11,391 bases of DNA from Prevotella sp. (GTDB taxonomy: Bacteria > Bacteroidota > Bacteroidia > Bacteroidales > Bacteroidaceae), in the NCBI GenBank assembly GCA_003483565.1, contig DMYZ01000228.1:1-11391 (forward strand), read 5' to 3'. The translations under genes and the position numbers were made by a program. Shown one piece after another: positions 7,243 through 11,391 of the stretch. A model generated the notes under the pieces. The model was not told the DNA's origin, did no database searches, and saw only the letters and a program-made list of their open reading frames with translations. The stretch's first letter is position 1, and each line of letters starts with the position of its first letter.

Positions 7243-8256
7243 GTGAGAATATTATTTTTAAGTAATTATCCTGCATGGATAAAAGTCTCAAAAGGGCTTA
7301 TGCCTTCTCATCATCTTTTTGGCATCCATCAAATGATTGAAAAATATGCAGTTGATGGTACTTTTGCCACTATAAAAAAAGAGTTCGGGGGTGGGCAAGT
7401 TGATTTTTTCAATGTCAACTCTCCAAAAGATATAATTAAAATTTACTTGAAAAGCTGGCGATATGATGTTATTTATGACAGTTTAAACGTCGTATCAAAA
7501 TATTTTTCAGTGCTAAATAAATATCACCTACTTCATTCAAATCTTATTTCAATTTACCATCATCCTCCTTTTACAAAGATAATGAAGTATGGTAGATCAA
7601 ATGTTTCTGTATTTTTCTCAGATCGACTATTGGCAGAAGCTCAAAAGGATGTTAGTGATAACCGTATAATGGTAGCTAATTATTGGTATCCAGATAAATC
7701 ATGGTACATTAGTAATTCTAATTATCAAATTGTAAAAAGTAGAGATTTTATGGATAATGGAAAAACAGGCAGAGATCATGATACATTTGTTGCTGCATTA
7801 AGAATGGCTCACGCAAGTGGTGTTATGGTATGTAATGAGAGTCAAAGAGATCAATACAAAGCTAATAACGCTGATATTGAATTTTTCTGTCAGAAACATC
7901 CAAATGACTTGAAAGTTCTTCCGTATATTAATAAATGCAAAGTGATGGTAGTACCTTTGGACTCTACAAATAGATTAATGGGGCCTATAGGCAATACAAG
8001 TTACATGGATGCTATTGCAACAGGGATGCCAATAATCTGTAGTAATAATGCTTCTTTCGCAGATGAAATAAAAAATAATAATTTGGGTACAACTTATTGT
8101 CCTCGGGATGTGAACAGTCTTTATGAGGCAATGAAAGAAACTATTGAGAATTATGAATTTTACCACAATAACATGATAGAATTTTCTAATACTCATACAA
8201 TTAATGATTATGCGAATAATCTTATTCCATTAATTTTGCGTAAAACTAATCTGTAA
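7243..8256 (+). CDS. GT4-like glycosyltransferase
   Basis: The 337-residue soluble protein starts at a GTG that gives the expected first strand, MRILFLSNYPAWIKVSKG; an ATG at 7214 leads to a stop after five codons and is not an alternative. The donor-binding half is recognisable: SNSNY followed by the GKTGRDHDTFVAALR segment (about 173-187), where GKTxRD plus helix is typical of a GT4-type subgroup, then VMVVPLD (234-240) and GNTSYMDAIATGMPIICSNN (250-269), the usual site of the donor-contacting helix. The expected Glu in that helix appears to be replaced by Asp (YMDA). The N-terminal half is divergent. It probably adds one sugar of the repeat unit. Thirty bases separate it from the gene before and twelve from the one after, so it belongs to the same transcription unit. 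Donor unknown. Confidence 0.75.
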   Translation: MRILFLSNYPAWIKVSKGLMPSHHLFGIHQMIEKYAVDGTFATIKKEFGGGQVDFFNVNSPKDIIKIYLKSWRYDVIYDSLNVVSKYFSVLNKYHLLHSNLISIYHHPPFTKIMKYGRSNVSVFFSDRLLAEAQKDVSDNRIMVANYWYPDKSWYISNSNYQIVKSRDFMDNGKTGRDHDTFVAALRMAHASGVMVCNESQRDQYKANNADIEFFCQKHPNDLKVLPYINKCKVMVVPLDSTNRLMGPIGNTSYMDAIATGMPIICSNNASFADEIKNNNLGTTYCPRDVNSLYEAMKETIENYEFYHNNMIEFSNTHTINDYANNLIPLILRKTNL

Positions 8257-8634
8257 AATACTAAAAAATTGAGGATAGCATATATAGATAAATTGAAAGG
8301 CCTTGCAATTCTATTGGTTGTAATAGGCCATGTTCTAAAATGGAATTTTGATAGTGCAGGCCCACTTCAAAAGGCAATTTATGCTTTTCATATGCCTTTG
8401 TTTATGCTTCTTAGTGGATTTGTTATAAAAGAAATACCATCAGCTCGTAAATGTGTATGTAAACTATGCCAATTTTGGATGCCTTTTATTATTATAGGTT
8501 CTATCTATTCGTTAATAATGGGTGGGGTGCTTTTGTTCTTTTTTGACAACATGAAGATGGGATTTTGGTATTTAATTAGTTTAGGTTTCATGTATATGCT
8601 ATTAGTACCAGCTAGATACATATCAAATTCTAAG

Positions 8635-8643
8635 AAAAAAAAA
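8635..8643 (+). repeat. Homopolymer of nine A at the first frameshift in the acyltransferase gene
   Basis: Nine consecutive A residues mark the point where the acyltransferase coding frame shifts by +1; eight A would keep the frame. Such tracts are prone to slippage during replication and also to sequencing error. Confidence 0.7.
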
Positions 8644-8715
8644 GGAAGAAGTGATTTTATCACTTTATGGTGCTGTGATCTATGTTGGATTATATCTAAT
8701 AAAAAAAACTATTCC

Positions 8716-8726
8716 AATTAATTAAT
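8716..8726 (+). repeat. AATT tandem repeat at the second frameshift in the acyltransferase gene
   Basis: Two full copies plus three bases of AATT lie where the coding frame shifts a second time. Losing one copy would join PIN to VGNLLSLY in frame, so a four-base tandem duplication is the simplest explanation. Confidence 0.6.
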
Positions 8727-9304
8727 GTTGGAAATTTGCTTAGCTTATACCAAACAGCTATGTTATGGCCTTGGTTCTTTTTGGGGTTCTTATCACGAAG
8801 ATATCAATGGTATAATTCCTTATACAAATACAATATTGTTTATTCCATTGCAATTATAGTCTCAATTCTTAGCATGACATTGTATCTTGTTTGTAATTTG
8901 TCTCAAAACGAAGTGAATATCCTTAAAAAGGTAATAGCTTTATCTGTCATTATCTCCTTATTTTATTTATTTAAGAAGGGGGAAATAATTGAATCAAGAT
9001 ATTCTTTTTCTCAAAATATATTGAGTTTATTAGGTATGAATTCTCTTGATATCTATATTTTTCATTATTTTTTACTTCATATTTGTGATGTTAAAATATT
9101 AAAGACGTGGGTAATGACAAGTCAGAATTACTTGTTAGAATTTATTATTACACTTTTGATAGCTTTGTTAATATCATATACAGCAATAGGTATAGGAAAA
9201 ATTTTAAAATCTAGCAATCTTATATATGAAATTGTATATGGGAATTTTGCCAAGAAACTTATGATAACGAATAACAAATAGGTAAATATAATATTTTAAT
9301 TACT

Positions 9305-10378
9305 ATGAATATTATTCGAAGTAAAGCACCGCTACGACTTGGTCTTGCCGGTGGCGGAAGTGACGTTTCTCCTTACAGTGACATGTATGGTGGTTTGGTA
9401 CTTAATGCAACCATCAACCTATATGCATACTGTACTATAGAGGAGACAAGTGATAACACCATAAGCATTCACGCTTATGATTCAAACAACTATGTGGAGA
9501 CATTTCCATCTCAGAAAGCTCTGCCTATAGATGGAAATGCGATTCTCATTAAGGGTGTGTATAACAGAATTGTAAACGATTATGACCTTGAACCACTTTC
9601 CTTCAAGATAACAACCTATAACGACGCACCGGCAGGTTCAGGACTCGGAACGTCGTCAACGATGGTGGTTACTATTCTCAAAGCATTCATTGAATGGCTT
9701 GGATTGCCGCTTGGTGATTATGAACTGGCCAGGCTGGCTTATGAGATAGAGCGTAAGGACCTTGGCTTGGCAGGTGGTAAACAGGACCAATATGCTACTG
9801 CTTTTGGTGGGTTCAACTACATGGAGTTCTTGAAGGACGATATGGTTATCGTGAATCCATTGAAGGTGAAGCAGTGGGTAAAAGATGAACTCGAAGCCTC
9901 GATGTTGCTATACTTTACAGGTAAGTCACGTAGCAGCGCTTCCATCATTGATGAACAGAAGAAAAGTACTTCTGAAGGCGAGAATGATGCCGTAAAGGCG
10001 ATGCATAAGATCAAGCAGAGCGCCAAGGATATGAAACTGGCCATTCTCAAAGGTGACATCAATTCTTTCGCTGACATTATTCGTAATGGATGGGAATATA
10101 AAAAGAAGATGGCGAACCACATCACTAATCCTCAGATTGAAGAGGCTATGTCAACAGCATTGGCTCATGGTGCCAAGGCAGGAAAAGTCTCTGGCGCTGG
10201 TGGTGGAGGCTTCATCATGTTTATCTGCGAACCGACAAGGAAGAAGGAATTAGAGGCAGCTCTAAAAGAGTTGAATGGTTTTGTAATGCCCTTCACCTTT
10301 AGTGAGGGAGGTGCACATGGTTGGAAGATCTACGATTCAGATAATGTGGATTACGTGAAGAAACACTTGTATAAGTAA
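9305..10378 (+). CDS. hddA: GHMP-family sugar kinase, HddA-like (D-glycero-D-manno-heptose 7-phosphate kinase)
   Basis: The 357-residue cytosolic kinase has all three GHMP motifs. Motif 1 is KAPLRLGLAGGGSDVSPYSD (residues 7-26) and carries the R-LGLAGGGSD signature of HddA-type heptose kinases. The ATP-binding motif 2 is DAPAGSGLGTSSTMVV (107-122), followed by GLAGGKQDQYATAFGG (154-169) with the likely catalytic Asp. Motif 3 is GKVSGAGGGGFIMFI (293-307). HddA phosphorylates heptose 7-phosphate at C1 on the route to GDP-D-glycero-alpha-D-manno-heptose, a precursor for capsule, S-layer or O-antigen glycans. Length fits the family. It lies 23 bases after the broken acyltransferase and closes the run from wzy. 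Partner genes (gmhA isomerase, gmhB phosphatase, hddC guanylyltransferase) are not in the window. Its DNA is visibly richer in G and C than the genes before it, suggesting a different history. A related kinase acting on another sugar is possible. Confidence 0.8.
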   Translation: MNIIRSKAPLRLGLAGGGSDVSPYSDMYGGLVLNATINLYAYCTIEETSDNTISIHAYDSNNYVETFPSQKALPIDGNAILIKGVYNRIVNDYDLEPLSFKITTYNDAPAGSGLGTSSTMVVTILKAFIEWLGLPLGDYELARLAYEIERKDLGLAGGKQDQYATAFGGFNYMEFLKDDMVIVNPLKVKQWVKDELEASMLLYFTGKSRSSASIIDEQKKSTSEGENDAVKAMHKIKQSAKDMKLAILKGDINSFADIIRNGWEYKKKMANHITNPQIEEAMSTALAHGAKAGKVSGAGGGGFIMFICEPTRKKELEAALKELNGFVMPFTFSEGGAHGWKIYDSDNVDYVKKHLYK

Positions 10379-10490
10379 TAAGTATAGGTAGAAAATAATA
10401 TCAAGTAAGAGGTAATAAGTAAAATCTCCTGTGGATATAATAATCAGTATAGGACGAAAAAAAACTAAATGAACTACAGATATAATAATC
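10375..10490 (+). repeat. Short direct repeats after the hddA stop
   Basis: Three small direct repeats are interleaved here: GTAATAAGTA at 10375-10384 and 10412-10421, AGTATAGG at 10381-10388 and 10446-10453, and GATATAATAATC at 10434-10445 and 10479-10490. They are AT-rich and could be slippage debris in decaying DNA. Confidence 0.4.
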
Positions 10491-11204
10491 GCGGGGACAA
10501 TTGATACTTTCAATTTACTAAGGTATTCTCTAAACTGCATGGTAGTAATATATACTTTGCAAGGAAATACTTATAAAACAGAGTTTGCACTTTTGTATAG
10601 GCAAGTAATCGACTTTATTCAAGAAGCATGATCTCGTTCTGTAGTCCCCGTATTCTTTGTCATATCCGGTTATCTTTTTATAATAATATTGTGAAATGGC
10701 AGTGGCAAATTTGTAAAGGTAAATACGAATATATACACTGTTAATACCATTTTTATTGTGAAATACGCTGAGTCTCCTGGAATAACCACTGAAGCATCTT
10801 CCTTGCTTGCTTGTCATCCGTTTTCCGAATATTCATAAACAAGTTCTTTCGCTACTATTCTTTTCGGGTGTCTATTGGGTAAACCCAGGAGGTGATTGTC
10901 CTTTTCTATATTCATTTTGGTATATACGAGATTTGATGGTGTTGGTTTTGTCAGTTCTAAGGTCCTATTACGCATTAAAAAGTTGAGAATCTTCCAGATT
11001 ATTACATTGTTTTGCCAATTGCTATTGAAATCAATACCAGAGTTTGGATTTAGTAGTATGTTCTTCTTTTGTAAAGGAGGATATTGGTCAATATATCACA
11101 AAGATGTTACACATCATATTGGTTTCCTACTTATCCCATTGTTATTTTTTATCTCTATTGCATATATGGAAAAAGAAACCAGTATTGAACATGGCATACT
11201 TTAT
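10473..11204 (+). pseudogene. Second acyltransferase-3 family gene, heavily decayed and truncated by an IS66 element
   Basis: Several frames in order spell an acyltransferase-3 protein. Frame 10473-10680 reads TFNLLRYSLNCMVVIYT (first helix), a TGA at 10629-10631, then SVVPVFFVISGYLF, the conserved second-helix motif. A one-base loss near the T5 run (10675-10679) moves it to YNNIVKWQWQICKGK, ending at a TAA at 10742-10744. From 10786 another frame gives LLFFSGVYWVN, then CPFLYSFWYIRDLMVLVLS, the FWFIRDL motif, and stops at TGA 10984-10986. The last frame gives LLLKSIPEFGFSSMFFFCKG followed by HHIGFLLIPLLFFIS, and is cut at 11205 where an IS66 terminus begins. About 240 of the usual 330-350 residues are represented, so roughly the last quarter is missing. 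The original start codon is not identifiable. No function remains. Confidence 0.75.
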
Positions 11205-11230
11205 GTAAGCGTCCATTTCTCCGTCATGCG
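11205..11230 (+). repeat. IS66-type terminal inverted repeat (left)
   Basis: The sequence begins GTAAGCGTCCATTTCTCCGT and continues CATGCG. IS66-family termini typically begin with GTAAGCG. The matching right-hand copy is not in the window, so the exact inner boundary is an estimate. Confidence 0.6.
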
Positions 11231-11247
11231 TCGTAAAAACCAAGTTA

Positions 11248-11255
11248 TACCTTTG
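11248..11255 (+). promoter_or_regulatory. Bacteroidetes-type -7 promoter element (TAnnTTTG) for the IS66 first ORF
   Basis: TACCTTTG is an exact match to the TAnnTTTG -7 box used by the primary sigma factor of Bacteroidetes. It lies 26 bases before the ATG at 11282. No clear TTTG -33 box is seen at the expected distance, so it may be a weak promoter. Confidence 0.5.
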
Positions 11256-11281
11256 TGTGTGAAATAATATTTTATCACACA
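11256..11281 (+). other. Small perfect inverted repeat directly before the IS66 first ORF
   Basis: TGTGTGA (11256-11262) and TCACACA (11275-11281) form a seven-base stem around a 12-base AT-rich loop and end on the base before the ATG. If transcription starts upstream, it would fold over the ribosome-binding region. A start from the -7 box at 11248 would begin within or just past the left arm, so a DNA-level operator is equally possible. Confidence 0.4.
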
Positions 11282-11391
11282 ATGGAAGAAAAAAGAAACA
11301 AACCGGACTATGCGGCCATCATCAGGGAATATAGAATGTATGAAGGCAGTGGTTCAATGAAACGGTCCTGCGACGGTCCTTTATACACTTC
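11282..11391 (+). CDS. N-terminal part of an IS66 first accessory ORF (TnpA-like)
   Basis: An ATG at 11282 opens 36 codons with no stop before the window ends. The peptide starts MEEKRNKPDYAAIIREYRMY and continues EGSGSMKRSCDGPLYT. It fits the pattern of small IS66 OrfA/TnpA proteins, in which a short polar start is followed by an (I)I.EYR..SGS....C helix-turn-helix-like region. It lies 77 bases inside the terminal repeat, a normal position for the first gene. Identification rests mainly on position, with weak sequence similarity from memory. Confidence 0.5.
   Translation, partial: MEEKRNKPDYAAIIREYRMYEGSGSMKRSCDGPLYT

Larger units (their letters stand above)
8269..9281 (+). pseudogene. Acyltransferase-3 family membrane protein, broken by two +1 frameshifts
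   Basis: Three frames together encode one acyltransferase-3 protein, the family that O-acetylates or otherwise acylates surface sugars using a multi-helix membrane domain. Part one (TTG at 8269) has the hallmark MRIAYIDKLKGLAILLVVIG followed by the catalytic-type His (H21), then FHMPLFMLLSGFVI. After nine A residues (8635-8643) the sensible frame changes to one reading EEVILSLYGAVIYVGLYLIK (about 8645-8704). At an AATT tandem repeat (8716-8726) it changes again to VGNLLSLYQTAMLWPWFFLG and runs to the TAG at 9279-9281. The end has MNSLDIYIFHYFLLH, the usual late helix. Removing one A and one AATT copy leaves 1008 bases, an uninterrupted 335-residue protein of normal family length. The TTG start is chosen because it precedes the conserved leader and no ATG fits. 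As it stands only a 150-residue fragment would be made. Confidence 0.85.
11205..11391 (+). mobile_element. Left end of an IS66-family element, continuing past the window
   Basis: A terminus starting GTAAGCG, the characteristic beginning of IS66-family inverted repeats, lies at 11205. It is followed by a promoter-like element at 11248, a small inverted repeat and an ORF starting at 11282 that stays open to the window edge. This is the organisation of an IS66 left end with its first accessory gene. The acyltransferase homology ends at this point, as expected for an insertion. The right end and any target duplication lie outside the window. Confidence 0.7.

Noticed and set aside
8736..9281. Open frame of 181 codons as a separate membrane protein gene
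   Set aside because: It is the C-terminal part of the frameshifted acyltransferase; its proposed start falls inside continuous homology and the preceding 60 bases carry the missing helix in another frame.
10337..10817. Two minus-strand frames (67 and 95 codons) after hddA
   Set aside because: They are antisense to hddA's end and the acyltransferase remnant, and their peptides have no recognisable motif.
10896..11267. 123-codon membrane-protein-like frame
   Set aside because: Its first part is an out-of-frame reading of the region that encodes the FWYIRDLM motif; its middle is the end of the decayed acyltransferase, and its last 20 codons run into the IS66 terminus.
1..11391. CRISPR arrays, tRNA or rRNA genes, riboswitches and invertible capsule promoters
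   Set aside because: No regularly spaced repeats, no cloverleaf or rRNA-like segments, and no paired inverted repeats flanking a promoter were found by reading both strands by eye.

Overview
The window reads as part of a surface-polysaccharide (capsule, exopolysaccharide or O-antigen) biosynthesis locus from a member of the Bacteroidales, most likely a Bacteroides/Prevotella-type gut or oral bacterium. The reasons are the AT-rich composition, the gene repertoire (Wzx flippase, large HAD-type protein, EpsG-type Wzy polymerase, GT4-like glycosyltransferases, acyltransferase-3 proteins, HddA-type GHMP kinase), flanking IS66-family sequences, and a TAnnTTTG promoter element of the Bacteroidetes type near the right end. 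No taxonomic marker gene is present, so the genus is an inference.

Layout, with all real genes on the + strand. 1-737: a broken IS66-family element, comprising the tail of an upstream ORF and a transposase that has an in-frame stop and has lost its middle. 749-910: a short unrecognised ORF or gene remnant. 918-2324: Wzx flippase. 2565-4508: 647-aa HAD-domain protein. 4509-4949: a 441-base gap with no intact gene, a hairpin and a possible gene scrap. 4950-10378: a close-packed run that looks like one transcription unit, made up of Wzy polymerase, two glycosyltransferases, a membrane acyltransferase broken by two frameshifts, and an HddA-like sugar kinase. 10379-11204: looks non-coding, but frame-by-frame reading shows a second, much more decayed acyltransferase-3 gene. 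It is cut off at 11205 by the left end of another IS66-type element (terminal repeat, promoter, start of the first small ORF), which runs out of the window.

How the genes fit together: the glycosyltransferases build a lipid-linked repeat unit on the cytoplasmic face, Wzx flips it and Wzy polymerises it. The HddA-like kinase points to an activated heptose (GDP-D-glycero-D-manno-heptose route) or a related sugar as a building block. The acyltransferases would have decorated the sugar, but both copies are broken. The window lacks an initiating phosphoglycosyltransferase, a chain-length regulator, UpxY/UpxZ-like regulators and the other heptose-pathway genes, so it is an internal piece of a larger cluster. 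I see no clearly novel system. The most informative observations are the two acyltransferase ruins, which suggest loss or switching of polysaccharide acylation, and the IS66 sequences on both sides.
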